Below, piece by piece: positions 9,368 through 19,596 of a DNA stretch of 64,000 nucleotides. Made by a program: the position numbers and the translations under genes. The notes under the pieces are model-generated. The model searched no databases and had not been told where the DNA came from. It was given only the letters and a program-made list of their open reading frames with translations. Origin of the DNA: an uncultured Bacteroidota bacterium (GTDB lineage Bacteria > Bacteroidota > Bacteroidia > Flavobacteriales > Flavobacteriaceae); assembly GCA_903902795.1 (NCBI GenBank), contig CAIUWH010000013.1, forward strand, positions 1 to 64,000, written 5' to 3'. Position 1 is the stretch's first letter; each line of letters begins with the position of its first letter.

Positions 9368-10051
9368 ATGAAAAAAACTGTATTGTCATTTATTTTGTTG
9401 CTAACAATTAATAGCATTTATTCCCAAGTAAATCAAAAAAGTGATATTAATAAATTTAAATTAAATGGACTTGTAAAAAGTATTGAACAAAGAGCTTTTA
9501 GAGGGATTCAGAAATTTGGGGAAGCAATTTCTGGAAATGAATTTACCGATGTTTATGATTTTAATGTACGAATAGAATTTGATACTAACGGAAAAATTAT
9601 TAGTATTATAAATTTAGCTTATGAAGAAACATCTTATGACGGAAGGATGTATTACACCTTTGTTAATGGAAATCAAAAAGTAATGATAGATGGTTACTAT
9701 CATCCCGAAGAAATATACAAATATGATCAGGATAATAACATGATTGAAGAAAAACATTACAACGATGATGGCAGTTTACATTTTAAAGTAATATACAAAT
9801 ATGACAATTTATACAATCTAATTGAAACGAGATGTTATGATAGAAATGGAGTCCTAGAAAGTATTGAAAAGAGTAAATACGATAGTTTTGGAAATGTTAC
9901 TGAGGTCAAACAATTTATGCCTAGTATAAATAAAACAACTATTGAAACGATAATATATTCTTTTGACAAAAACAACAATTGGGTTAAAAAAATTAGAACA
10001 TACGAGGGTGAATTGTATGCGATTATTGAAAGAAAAATCATTTACTATTAA
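9368..10051 (+). CDS. Secreted protein with YD-repeat-like sequence, 227 aa
   Basis: Signal peptide ending YSQ; IYKYDQDNNMIEEKHYNDDGSLHFKVIYKYDNLYNLIETRCYDRNG. Confidence 0.65.
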   Translation: MKKTVLSFILLLTINSIYSQVNQKSDINKFKLNGLVKSIEQRAFRGIQKFGEAISGNEFTDVYDFNVRIEFDTNGKIISIINLAYEETSYDGRMYYTFVNGNQKVMIDGYYHPEEIYKYDQDNNMIEEKHYNDDGSLHFKVIYKYDNLYNLIETRCYDRNGVLESIEKSKYDSFGNVTEVKQFMPSINKTTIETIIYSFDKNNNWVKKIRTYEGELYAIIERKIIYY

Positions 10052-10064
10052 AAAACCGTCTGCC

Positions 10065-10189
10065 AACCGCCGTTTGGCAATATGGCGGGTTTGGGCTTAA
10101 TTTAAAGATGGTTTTGTGTCTGAAAGTTCAGTATTTAACCGGAAGTCTAGGCTTTCTTAATCCGCCACATCGCCAAGCGGCCAAACGTT
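10065..10189 (+). repeat. attC-like site 7 (family A)
   Basis: Nearly identical to site 4. Confidence 0.85.
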
Positions 10190-10239
10190 GGCGGTAATTT
10201 TAAAATAGACACGAAAAACTAAAATAATAAAAAACATAA

Positions 10240-11202
10240 ATGGGACAACAAGACGAAAACAAAAAAACTAACAATTCAGTAAAGGTAAATTGGTTCAGTC
10301 GAATTTTACTTTTGATAATTGGAGGTCTAATTGGATATATGGTAATCTTTAAGTTTTTCTTAATCGAACCTAAAGCTGAAATAACAACTGGAATAATTAT
10401 ATTGCTTGCTTTTTTAATAATTCTGGCTTTAAGTGAAATATTTGATAATTTTTCAATTGGGGAAGTACTAAAACTTTCAAGAAATGTAAAAGAAAAAGAA
10501 AAAGTAATTGAGAAAAAGGAAAGTGAAATTGTTAAAATTGAAAACGAAAAAAATCAACTGCTAAATCAAGTAATCACTCTATCAAATAATTTTAGTCAAC
10601 GACAAAGTAATACAAATATTTATGGATTGTCTCCAGATTTAATGAGACAAATTGGAGTACAAAAAGCAAACCCTGAGGAAGTAGAAGAATTAAAAAAGAA
10701 AGAAGCCCAAGAAGCGGAAAAAGAAGAACCCTCGCGAACTAAAACGAAGAGATTAGACAGTTCAAAAGTTGAAGAACTTGCTTTGAGAAAGTTTTTAATA
10801 ACCAACAATATTGATATTTCTAAAATATTCAGAGAAATAAAACTTCAAGCATTTCAGGGAATTGACCCAATAAGTGAAACAAGCCCAATTTTTGATGCTT
10901 ATCTAAACGACATTGACAGAGAAGTATTTTTTGAAATAAGACAAAGCAAAGGTTATATTTCAGGTATGTTTATGGACAGACTTTACTTAATGTTAAGCAA
11001 GATTTATCATTACAGGACAGTCAAAAAAACAAATACATTTTTGAACCTTATACTTGTCGAGTTTCCAGAAGACAGTAGCGAAGATAATAGACATTTAAAT
11101 CGTATTCTTGATTTATTTCAACCAGCTTTAAATAACAGTCTATTGCGAATATCAGTAGTTCGTTTAGAGGAAAATGAAATGACAAACTTATATGAAAGCT
11201 AA
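10240..11202 (+). CDS. Membrane-anchored coiled-coil protein of unknown function, 320 aa
   Basis: Two N-terminal TM segments, K/E-rich coiled coil, distinct C-terminal domain. Confidence 0.7.
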   Translation: MGQQDENKKTNNSVKVNWFSRILLLIIGGLIGYMVIFKFFLIEPKAEITTGIIILLAFLIILALSEIFDNFSIGEVLKLSRNVKEKEKVIEKKESEIVKIENEKNQLLNQVITLSNNFSQRQSNTNIYGLSPDLMRQIGVQKANPEEVEELKKKEAQEAEKEEPSRTKTKRLDSSKVEELALRKFLITNNIDISKIFREIKLQAFQGIDPISETSPIFDAYLNDIDREVFFEIRQSKGYISGMFMDRLYLMLSKIYHYRTVKKTNTFLNLILVEFPEDSSEDNRHLNRILDLFQPALNNSLLRISVVRLEENEMTNLYES

Positions 11203-11215
11203 AAAAACTACCGCC

Positions 11216-11339
11216 AACAGCAGTTTGGCAAAATGGCGGGTTCAGTGCTAAATTGAACATTAGGTTTTCAAATAAACATTAGTGCTAAATTGAAAGTAAG
11301 TGCTTCTAAATCCGCCACATCGCCAAGCTGCAAAACGTT
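11216..11339 (+). repeat. attC-like site 8 (family A)
   Basis: GCAGTTTGGCAAAATGGCGGGTT / AATCCGCCACATCGCCAAGCTGCAAAACGTT. Confidence 0.85.
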
Positions 11340-11356
11340 GTGCAGCATGCTGGTAG

Positions 11357-11656
<300 letters not shown>

Positions 11657-11670
11657 AAGCACGACTGCAC

Positions 11671-11793
11671 AACCACCGTTTTGCAAAATTGCGAATCTTT
11701 TGCAAGCCGGACGACTATCTTTCGCTAGAATTATTATCTTAGCGGAAAGTAATCGGTTCCGTAGCTCGCAACTTAGCAAAGCGGCCGGACGTT
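11671..11793 (+). repeat. attC-like site 9 (family C)
   Basis: Nearly identical to site 6. Confidence 0.8.
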
Positions 11794-11880
11794 ACAAGCA
11801 AGCTTATCCGAAATTACCGCAAAATCTTGTGTTAAAAAGAAAAATAACAGAAATTAAAAACAAAAACTAAAATTAACAAA

Positions 11881-12504
11881 ATGAAAAAAATTATTTTTTT
11901 AGTCCTTTTAGGATTTAGTATTTCAACATCAGCACAATTAGCTGATACATTATTCGTATCAAAATTAAATGACGCAGAATGGGTCAAATCAATTCCCAAT
12001 TCTACAAAATTTATGTATTTAAAATTTGCTGATGGCTCAACTTTACAAATTGGAGATAAAATGTTGTTAGGAAAACCAAGCGGAACTAATACATCAAATC
12101 AACAAACACCTGGACTTTTTAATTCGACAAACCAAACTGTAAATAATTTTAATTATCTAATGTTAGGCAGAATGGGGAGCGCAATATTAAGTGGTATAAC
12201 TTATTTACCCGAAGCGTTTAAAGGAAGAGAAGTAGAAATTGAAGATATAAAGTTTGCTAAAAATGGAAAGAAAGCAACAAATGCAGGTGTAATGATTATA
12301 TTTAATAATCCCGGAATGGACATTACTGTTTTGAATTTAGACTTTGCACTACAATATGGTGAATTAATAAATCCAAAAGCTTCAATGACAAGCGACCAAG
12401 CACTTGCGGAATTACAGAAAGCAAAAACTAAACTCGACTTGGGCGTAATTACTCAAGAAGAATATGAAAATATCAAAAAGGAATTAATGAAAGTTATCAA
12501 ATAA
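11881..12504 (+). CDS. Secreted protein with C-terminal SHOCT-like domain, 207 aa
   Basis: Signal peptide; ALAELQKAKTKLDLGVITQEEYENIKKELMKVI. Confidence 0.7.
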   Translation: MKKIIFLVLLGFSISTSAQLADTLFVSKLNDAEWVKSIPNSTKFMYLKFADGSTLQIGDKMLLGKPSGTNTSNQQTPGLFNSTNQTVNNFNYLMLGRMGSAILSGITYLPEAFKGREVEIEDIKFAKNGKKATNAGVMIIFNNPGMDITVLNLDFALQYGELINPKASMTSDQALAELQKAKTKLDLGVITQEEYENIKKELMKVIK

Positions 12505-12517
12505 AAAGCCAGCTTGT

Positions 12518-12668
12518 AACCACAGTTTTCCGCTATTGCTGGGCTTGCGCTTGCGTTTCTGTCTTCGTGGAAAATACTAAGATGTTTTCAATTATTTCTT
12601 TCTAAGAAATTTCTATATTTGTTTTGGTCAGTTCCGGCAGCAGCAACAGACGGAAAGCTGTATACGTT
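12518..12668 (+). repeat. attC-like site 10 (family B)
   Basis: GTTTTCCGCTATTGCTGGGC / GCAGCAGCAACAGACGGAAAGC; TATATTTG at 12614-12621. Confidence 0.85.
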
Positions 12669-12745
12669 AGCAACAAGATTATTGCGCCAACGTAAAATTT
12701 GAAGTGCATTATAAAATTTATTATATTTGTTTAAAATTATAGATT

Positions 12746-12988
12746 ATGAATATCGAAACTCGTAAATTAACCTTTATCCAAGAATTTCTCAGACTTCAAA
12801 ATGAGGAAATTGTTATTGGTCTTGAAAAATTACTTCACAAACAAAAAGCTGAATTAATTGAAAAAGAGATGAAACCAATGAGTATCGAAAAATTTAATTC
12901 TGATATTGACCAATCTCTTGAAGATGCTAAAAATGGTCGAATGATTTCAGCAAAAAAATTAAAAAGTGAAATACAAAAATGGAGTTAG
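12746..12988 (+). CDS. RelB/ParD-like antitoxin, 80 aa
   Basis: Overlaps the start of a RelE/ParE-like ORF. Confidence 0.65.
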   Translation: MNIETRKLTFIQEFLRLQNEEIVIGLEKLLHKQKAELIEKEMKPMSIEKFNSDIDQSLEDAKNGRMISAKKLKSEIQKWS

Positions 12989-13293
12989 AAGTTTATTGGA
13001 CTCAATTTGCAGAAGATAAATTGGCTGATATTTTTGAATATTATAAATACCGAGCTGGAATAAGAGTTGCTAAAAAAATAACTAATGAAATTGTTGATGA
13101 ATCTCTTAAACTAGAAAAAAATCCTTTCATTGGACAAATAGAGGAATTACTTTCTGAAAGAGTTCAAAATTATCGTTATTTAGTTCATAATAATTATAAA
13201 ATCATTTACTGGGTGGATGAAGTCAATAAAATAATTTTTGTTTCTCATGTGTTTGACACACGGCAAAACCCAATAAAGATATCTAAATTTTAA
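12979..13293 (+). CDS. RelE/ParE-family toxin, 104 aa
   Basis: VYWTQFAEDKLADIFEYY...ESLKLEKNPFIGQIEELL...YRYLVHNNYKIIYWVDE...IFVSHVFDTRQNP. Confidence 0.85.
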   Translation: MELEVYWTQFAEDKLADIFEYYKYRAGIRVAKKITNEIVDESLKLEKNPFIGQIEELLSERVQNYRYLVHNNYKIIYWVDEVNKIIFVSHVFDTRQNPIKISKF

Positions 13294-13304
13294 ATCCTGT
13301 TGCT

Positions 13305-13456
13305 AACCACAGTTTGCACCAATTGCTGGGCTTGCGCTTGCTATTTTGTTCTTCGTGGAAAATAATCTGGTGTCTACAACTCTAACTTTCTAAGAAATTT
13401 AGTAGATTTGTTTTGGTCAGTGATTGCAGCAGCAACTGGTGCAAGCTGTATACGTT
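13305..13456 (+). repeat. attC-like site 11 (family B)
   Basis: GTTTGCACCAATTGCTGGGC / CAGCAGCAACTGGTGCAAGC; TAGATTTG at 13403-13410. Confidence 0.85.
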
Positions 13457-13509
13457 AGTGGCAAGATTACCACAGAAGTGCAAAATAACCCAACCAAAAA
13501 AAAGAAATC

Positions 13510-14634
13510 ATGAAAAAAATTACACTAAACCTATTTATAATTTTTGCGACATTAAATATTTATAGTCAAGAATTAGTTGATGTTTGTGAAAAAACAATAA
13601 AAGTTACAGCTTTGAGCGAAGAAGTATTTTACTATGGATTTGCAGAAGGTGATAAAATTGTTTTTAGTTTGGAAGAAATAAATGGAAAAGATATTAAAGA
13701 AGTTGAAATTATGGAATATCCCGGAAGTTCTAAATTTTCAGATTTTAAAACTACCAAAATAGATAATAAGCAAATCCAAGTAATTAAAAAAAATGTGTAC
13801 AAATTTAGAATATACAATTCATCATTAGGCGGAAGAATATGCAAAATTAAAGTTCAGAGAATTCCATCAAGTGAAAAAACTAAAAATTTTAATACAACCA
13901 TAAATTGGATAGAAAAACAAGAAACAACTTATAATACATATACTAAAGATGTGACTGTAGGTTATGAAACAAAATACGAAACAAAAGTTAAAAAGGAATT
14001 AGTGAAAGTTGACACTCTATTTACTCAATTATTTGATAAAAATTTGAGAGTTCATTCTGAAATGGCTATTGGTAAAACTCAACATACATACGCAACAGTA
14101 GAATTACCTATAAATTCATATTTTCCTAACCAATTAAATCCATACAAAACAACAGAAGTGGTTTCTTGGTCATATTGGTTAGGTGTAGGACAAAAATCTA
14201 AAGAAGATTATGATAACGCAAATAAAAAAATTATATCTGGAATTAGCGCAATAGGCACATTAACAGGTTATGGCGCACTTGCTACTCTTGCTGCAACAGG
14301 AGTTTCAATGTTTGCAAATACAAACATTGGAGATAATGTAAATTTTAAATTTTATGGAATTCAAAACGGAAAAGAAGTTATAATTGACTATGGTAATGTA
14401 GTAAGCGCATCAGGTAGAAATAACAAAATAACTCAAGGTGCATTTTCAGTTCAACTATACAATGACAATTTTAAAGATGGTATTGACGTAAATCTAATAG
14501 TAGTTGTAATGCAAATTCAAAAAACTTGGCAAGACAAACAGTATCAAGAAAAAATTGAAATACCAAAAATAGAAAAACAAATTTTTAAAGAACCAATAAT
14601 AACAACTGTGAGTGTTCCAGTAATGGAAGAATAA
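13510..14634 (+). CDS. Secreted hypothetical protein with glycine/alanine-rich segment, 374 aa
   Basis: Signal peptide ending YSQ; IGTLTGYGALATLAATGVSMFAN segment. Confidence 0.7.
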   Translation: MKKITLNLFIIFATLNIYSQELVDVCEKTIKVTALSEEVFYYGFAEGDKIVFSLEEINGKDIKEVEIMEYPGSSKFSDFKTTKIDNKQIQVIKKNVYKFRIYNSSLGGRICKIKVQRIPSSEKTKNFNTTINWIEKQETTYNTYTKDVTVGYETKYETKVKKELVKVDTLFTQLFDKNLRVHSEMAIGKTQHTYATVELPINSYFPNQLNPYKTTEVVSWSYWLGVGQKSKEDYDNANKKIISGISAIGTLTGYGALATLAATGVSMFANTNIGDNVNFKFYGIQNGKEVIIDYGNVVSASGRNNKITQGAFSVQLYNDNFKDGIDVNLIVVVMQIQKTWQDKQYQEKIEIPKIEKQIFKEPIITTVSVPVMEE

Positions 14635-14645
14635 ATCCTGCCACT

Positions 14646-14798
14646 AACCGCGATTTTGCGCTATTGCTGGGCTTGCGCTTGCTACTTTGTTCTTCGTGGA
14701 AAATAAGCTGGTTACTACTACTCTATCTTTCTAAGAAAATTTGTAGATTTGTTTTGGTCAGTGTTTGCAGCAGCAACAGACGCAAAGCCGCATACGTT
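14646..14798 (+). repeat. attC-like site 12 (family B)
   Basis: GATTTTGCGCTATTGCTGGGC / CAGCAGCAACAGACGCAAAGCC; TAGATTTG at 14744-14751. Confidence 0.85.
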
Positions 14799-14858
14799 GG
14801 CAGCAATGGCAACGCCGAACGTAAAAATACAACTGAGTCAAATTTTTAATAAACATAT

Positions 14859-15569
14859 ATGAAAGCAATACGATACATCATTTTCATTCCAATAATCTTT
14901 GTGATTATTGCGTTAGTTTACACTTTGTTACCATTATCTCTATTTGGCTTAATGAGTTTAAGTAAATTTTGGTTAATTGTATTACTAATATTCTTCGGTG
15001 GTTTAACTGTAGGTCTTTTTGCATTTCTGCCAGGTGGAATAACTTGGTTGTCCGCTAAAATTTCCCCAAACAAAGAATTTGCTTTTTATTCTATATTGAC
15101 TATTAGTGTTCTATTAGGTATTTCGCAGATTTATAGCTATTGGACAAACCCAGACTTGAATGAAAATGGTTTTGGTATATTCCTAGGAATTATGCTCACA
15201 TGTTTGACAATTGGATTTGGTGCATCTTTATCTGTTGGCGCAGGAATAGAAATGTTTGAAGAAAAAAGCCAATCTCTTAGCACTGTTCTTTCAATAGGAA
15301 CATTTATTTTTTACATTGGGATTTTCTTGGCTTTTTGCCTATTGTCAACAAAGATTTGCAATATCAACCCAGACAAAACTTACACTTGGTATTCGGGAAT
15401 TTGGCACGGCATATTTGTTATACCTCATTGGGTTGTAAGCTGGTTTTCTGATGATATATATTGTAAAGCTCCTAACTCGACAACAGGATACAGCATATGG
15501 TGGTGGATTAGTTTTATATTTATAGGCTTGGGAATGTTAGGTGGTGGAAATAGACGAAGAGAATACTAA
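14859..15569 (+). CDS. Multi-pass membrane protein, 236 aa
   Basis: Several hydrophobic segments across the translation. Confidence 0.7.
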   Translation: MKAIRYIIFIPIIFVIIALVYTLLPLSLFGLMSLSKFWLIVLLIFFGGLTVGLFAFLPGGITWLSAKISPNKEFAFYSILTISVLLGISQIYSYWTNPDLNENGFGIFLGIMLTCLTIGFGASLSVGAGIEMFEEKSQSLSTVLSIGTFIFYIGIFLAFCLLSTKICNINPDKTYTWYSGIWHGIFVIPHWVVSWFSDDIYCKAPNSTTGYSIWWWISFIFIGLGMLGGGNRRREY

Positions 15570-15583
15570 ATAAACTGAAATAT

Positions 15584-15883
15584 ATGGACAAGTTCATAAA
15601 AATATTTTTAGCTATTCTATTTTTTATTTGTCTAGCCAAAATGCCATATGGCTACTTTCAATTTGTGAGGTTTGCTGGAATGGTCGGTTTTACAATCCTT
15701 GCATTTAAAGCACACGAAGAAAACAGAAAGACAGAGATGATAGTTTATATTAGCCTTGCAATTCTTTTTCAACCATTCTTTAAAATAGCATTGGGAAGAC
15801 AAATATGGAATATCGTTGATGTTATTGTTGGATTTGGATTGTTAGCTTCATTATTCATGAAAAGTAAAGTTGATAGAAACTAG
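15584..15883 (+). CDS. Small membrane protein (DUF6804-like), 99 aa
   Basis: Hydrophobic; MPYGYFQFVRFAGMVGFTILAF. Confidence 0.6.
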   Translation: MDKFIKIFLAILFFICLAKMPYGYFQFVRFAGMVGFTILAFKAHEENRKTEMIVYISLAILFQPFFKIALGRQIWNIVDVIVGFGLLASLFMKSKVDRN

Positions 15884-15905
15884 CAGACAAATAGCCACAG
15901 CTGCC

Positions 15906-16029
15906 AACACACGTTTGGCGCAATTGCGAATTTAGTGGTAAATTCACATTTATTTTCCGCAAGAAATTTTATCTTTAACAGAAAATAATCAGTTCCGAAG
16001 TTCGCAACCTCGCCAAGCGGCGGAACGTT
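15906..16029 (+). repeat. attC-like site 13 (family C)
   Basis: CGTTTGGCGCAATTGCGAATT / GTTCGCAACCTCGCCAAGCGGCGGAACGTT. Confidence 0.8.
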
Positions 16030-16110
16030 GTGCGAAATTTTAAAAAAATACGTTAAAATTGAAATTGTACGGATTTTATTTATATTTTTGTACGTATAAT
16101 ATTTTTTATC

Positions 16111-16362
16111 ATGGATACAAAATTGACATTAAAATTAAATCAAGAAATAATTGAGAAAGCAAAAGTATATGCTTCTCAAAAAAAAGTAAGCTTATCAAGA
16201 ATTATTGAGAACTACCTAAACTCTCTAACTAATGATAACAAAAATGATAGTACAATTGAAATTTCACCTTTTGTTAAAAGTTTAAGCACTGGAAGTAAAA
16301 TTCCATCTGATTTAGACTATAAGAAAGAATATTCTGAACACTTAATGAATAAATACAAATGA
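16111..16362 (+). CDS. RHH/DUF6364-like antitoxin, 83 aa
   Basis: MDTKLTLKLNQEIIEKAKVYASQKKVSLSRIIENYL; 4-nt overlap with PIN gene. Confidence 0.8.
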   Translation: MDTKLTLKLNQEIIEKAKVYASQKKVSLSRIIENYLNSLTNDNKNDSTIEISPFVKSLSTGSKIPSDLDYKKEYSEHLMNKYK

Positions 16363-16775
16363 GTAAAAGAGTATTTTTAGACACTAACATTGTTCTTGAT
16401 TTGCTTGGTGAAAGAGAACCATTTTATAATTCAATTGCACAACTTGCAACTTTGGCTGATCAAAAAAAAATTGAAATAATTGTTTCACCTATTTCTTTTG
16501 CTACTGTGAATTATTTCCTTACTAAGTTTGACGGAACTTCTGTCGCAAAAGAAAAACTAAGAAAGTTCAAGGTGCTTTGTGAGATTTCTAAAATTGATGA
16601 GACAATTGTTGAAAAAGGTTTAAATTCAGATTTTGTAGATTTTGAAGATTCACTACAATATTTTTGTGCGGTTGACTCTGAGTGTGAAATTATAATAACT
16701 AGAAATGCAAAAGATTTTAAACATTCACTGATTCCTGTAATGTCCGCTGAGGAATATATAAAGAGTATTATTTGA
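16359..16775 (+). CDS. PIN-domain toxin
   Basis: MSKRVFLDTNIVLDLLGEREPFY...FEDSLQYFCAVDSECEIIITRNAKDF. Confidence 0.85.
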   Translation: MSKRVFLDTNIVLDLLGEREPFYNSIAQLATLADQKKIEIIVSPISFATVNYFLTKFDGTSVAKEKLRKFKVLCEISKIDETIVEKGLNSDFVDFEDSLQYFCAVDSECEIIITRNAKDFKHSLIPVMSAEEYIKSII

Positions 16776-16791
16776 TTTAAAAACTTCGCAC

Positions 16792-16943
16792 AACCACAGT
16801 TTTCCGCTATTGCTGGGCTTGGGCTTGCGTTTTTGCCTTCGTGGAAAATACTCAGATATTTTCAATTTTATCTTTCAAATTAATTCAGTAGATTTGTTTG
16901 GTCAGTGTTCGCAGCAGCAACAGAGCGAAAGCCGCGATACGTT
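16792..16943 (+). repeat. attC-like site 14 (family B, mismatched half-sites)
   Basis: Family B sequence; left arm GTTTTCCGCTATTGC, right arm GCAACAGAGCGAAAGC; TAGATTTG at 16889-16896. Confidence 0.8.
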
Positions 16944-16989
16944 GGCAGTAATTTTAAAAAAAATGAAGTACATAGAAAACAATAAAAGA

Positions 16990-18120
16990 ATGAAAAAAAA
17001 TTATTTAGTTAGAAACAGCATCATTACCCTCATTATTTTCTCCTTGATTTCCTCGCCCATATATGCTTGTACCGGCATAACTTTAAAATCAAAAGATGGT
17101 GGAGTTGTAGTGGCAAGAACTGTAGAATGGGCATTGAGTGACGCACAACACAACCAGCTTTTAATTGTACCAAGAAATAAAGAATTCAAGGCACAAACAC
17201 CTGAAGGTTCAAACGGTAAAACTTGGAAAGGTAAATATGGTTTTGTCACACTTACTGCTTATGGCCAACCTTATGGTCCAGACGGACTAAATGAAGAAGG
17301 CCTATATGTTGGCGTTTATTATCTACCTGGATTTGCAGAATATTCGATATACAATAAAAATGACGCGGCGAAATCTATGAGCGTCGGTGACTTAATGCAA
17401 TGGATGCTTTCCTCTTTTAAAACTGTTGATGAAATTTTATTGCATTTAAATGAAATAATTATTGTGAGTGTTGAAAATAAAGATTTTGGAGGTGCTGATT
17501 TACCGTTCCATTTTAAAATTGTTGACCCAAATGGAAACAGCAAAATAATTGAAATTGTAAATAAAGGCGAAGTAAAAATTTATGATCCATACATTGGCGT
17601 AATAACCAATTCACCAACTTATGACTGGCATTTAATTAATCAAAGAAATTATCTTAATCTATCAACAAGTCCTAATAGTCTAATGAATGTTGAGGGAAAT
17701 AATTTAAAACCATTGGGTGGAGGTTCTGGATTGATTGGGTTACCTGGAGATTTTACTCCACCTTCCAGATTTGTAAGAGCCGCTGCATTTACAGCTTCGT
17801 GTCGTCCTTTAGAAACAACCCTTGATGCCGTTTTCGAATCGTTTAGAATTTTGGATAACTTCAATATTCCTTTAGGAGCTCAAGTCCCAAAAGAAAATTT
17901 ACCAACAGACATTGTAAGTGCAACGCAAGTTACCTCTTCATCTGATTTGAAAAACAAAGTATATTACTACCATACCATGTGGAATAGGCAAGTTCGAAAA
18001 ATAGACCTTAAGTCAATTGATTTTTCCACAATTGAGGAGCAAATAGTTAATGATGATATCAAAAAGGAAAACGTTGTAAAAAATGTAACACCTTTATCTA
18101 AACAAATAAAAAAGAAGTAA
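16990..18120 (+). CDS. Choloylglycine hydrolase / linear amide C-N hydrolase family (Ntn-hydrolase) with signal peptide
   Basis: SPIYA|CTGITLKSKDGGVVVARTVEW; YGPDGLNEEGLYVGVYYL. The track ORF start at 16810 lies in the attC-like site; 16963 or 16990 are plausible starts. Confidence 0.8.
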   Translation: MKKNYLVRNSIITLIIFSLISSPIYACTGITLKSKDGGVVVARTVEWALSDAQHNQLLIVPRNKEFKAQTPEGSNGKTWKGKYGFVTLTAYGQPYGPDGLNEEGLYVGVYYLPGFAEYSIYNKNDAAKSMSVGDLMQWMLSSFKTVDEILLHLNEIIIVSVENKDFGGADLPFHFKIVDPNGNSKIIEIVNKGEVKIYDPYIGVITNSPTYDWHLINQRNYLNLSTSPNSLMNVEGNNLKPLGGGSGLIGLPGDFTPPSRFVRAAAFTASCRPLETTLDAVFESFRILDNFNIPLGAQVPKENLPTDIVSATQVTSSSDLKNKVYYYHTMWNRQVRKIDLKSIDFSTIEEQIVNDDIKKENVVKNVTPLSKQIKKK

Positions 18121-18150
18121 CTATTTTACTAACATAATTAAATTTTAAAA

Positions 18151-18591
18151 ATGAATTTTATAGATAAAATAATTCACCTATCTGAAAAGACAATATATTA
18201 TACATTATCACTTCTAATAATCTTATTCGTAATTTATGAGACATTCGATCTCATACATTTATTCTATACTGAAGTCTGTAATGCCTCAATTCTAGATAAT
18301 AAATCAATTGCACTATCAGGTGTTCCTTTATTCTTCAATATCATAATTGCGTTAGAAATTTTGGAAACGTTCAGAGGAGATAATGAAAATATTCTACGAA
18401 AAGTTAAAATAATTCTACTGATTGCATTAACTGCAATCTCAAGAAAAGTAATTGTTATGGATGTCAAACATACTGAATTTGAAACTGAGTTAGGGATAGC
18501 GATTTTAGTCTTATCCTTTTGCATTGGATATTTCATTCTGAATAGTAAATTGAGAAGGAAGAAGAATATTTTGGACGATAATTTGAACTAA
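18151..18591 (+). CDS. Membrane protein (PsiE-like hydrophobic), 146 aa
   Basis: Four hydrophobic segments. Confidence 0.6.
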   Translation: MNFIDKIIHLSEKTIYYTLSLLIILFVIYETFDLIHLFYTEVCNASILDNKSIALSGVPLFFNIIIALEILETFRGDNENILRKVKIILLIALTAISRKVIVMDVKHTEFETELGIAILVLSFCIGYFILNSKLRRKKNILDDNLN

Positions 18592-18608
18592 AGTAAAGAT
18601 AAATAAGA

Positions 18609-19391
18609 ATGTCCTATCTAAATGAATTCGACGCTTGGAAAATAGCATTAATACTGATGTTAACAATACTTACTCTAACTTTCCTCGGTTATAAAGTAGG
18701 TAATATAAAATTAAAAAAACTTAAACTTGATACAGTAAAGGAATTAAGTTCAAGTTTTAGTTCTCTTTCTGGATTACTATTTCTGCTATTGGCTTTTACT
18801 TTTGGAATGAGTGTTAGCAGATATGATAATCGTAGGCAAAATATTGTTGAAGAATCAAATGCGATTAGTACAGCTTTATTACGTGCTGACTTATATGCAG
18901 AAAAAGAACGATTAGTCTTTAGACAAGACTTTCAACAATATATTGAGTGTAGAATAGAGTATTATAAAGCTGGTAGAAATATAGAAAGACTAAGGCTTTC
19001 AAATGAGCATGCTAATTCTATTTCAAAGCGGTTATGGCAAAGAGCTACAAGACTGTCATTTGATCATACTAATACAGATGCAACTCGTCAAATGATTCCT
19101 GCATTAAACGAAATGATTGATATTACTACAACTAGAGCAGCAGGAGAGAAAGCAAAAGTCCCTGACAGTATTATTTGGTTGCTATTTGTTTTAGCTTGTA
19201 TTACTTCTTTTTACTCTGGTTATTCAGCAGCTTTAAAAGGAAGTATTGATTGGCTAGTTGAATTTGGTTTCTGTCTGATGATTTCAGTTACAGTCTTATT
19301 TATATTCGATTTAGACAGACCTTTCAGAGGTTTAGTAACATTGGACGAATCAAACAAAAATATAATTGAATTAAGAAATAGTTTCAATTAA
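18609..19391 (+). CDS. DUF4239/bestrophin-like membrane protein, 260 aa
   Basis: LLFLLLAFTFGMSVSRYDNRRQNIVEESNAISTALLRADL. Confidence 0.7.
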   Translation: MSYLNEFDAWKIALILMLTILTLTFLGYKVGNIKLKKLKLDTVKELSSSFSSLSGLLFLLLAFTFGMSVSRYDNRRQNIVEESNAISTALLRADLYAEKERLVFRQDFQQYIECRIEYYKAGRNIERLRLSNEHANSISKRLWQRATRLSFDHTNTDATRQMIPALNEMIDITTTRAAGEKAKVPDSIIWLLFVLACITSFYSGYSAALKGSIDWLVEFGFCLMISVTVLFIFDLDRPFRGLVTLDESNKNIIELRNSFN

Positions 19392-19406
19392 GTAAAAACT
19401 ACTGCC

Positions 19407-19558
19407 AACAACCGTTTGCATCAATTGCTGGGCTTGCGCTTGCGTTTTTGCCTTCGTGGAAAATACTCAGATGTTTTCAATTATTTCTTTCAAATTAATT
19501 TTGTAAATTTGTTTTGGCCAGTTTCGGCAGCAGCAACAGATTGAAAGCTTTATACGTT
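19407..19558 (+). repeat. attC-like site 15 (family B, mismatched half-sites)
   Basis: Left GTTTGCATCAATTGC, right GCAACAGATTGAAAGC; TAAATTTG at 19504-19511. Confidence 0.8.
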
Positions 19559-19596
19559 AGCAAACAGTTTAACTCCTCGTATTTAAGATAATAAAC

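Noticed and set aside
14664-14849. 61-aa ORF MLGLRLLLCSSW...
   Set aside because: Lies inside attC-like site 12; the family-B loop gives similar spurious reading frames (also the 16810 extension of the hydrolase ORF).
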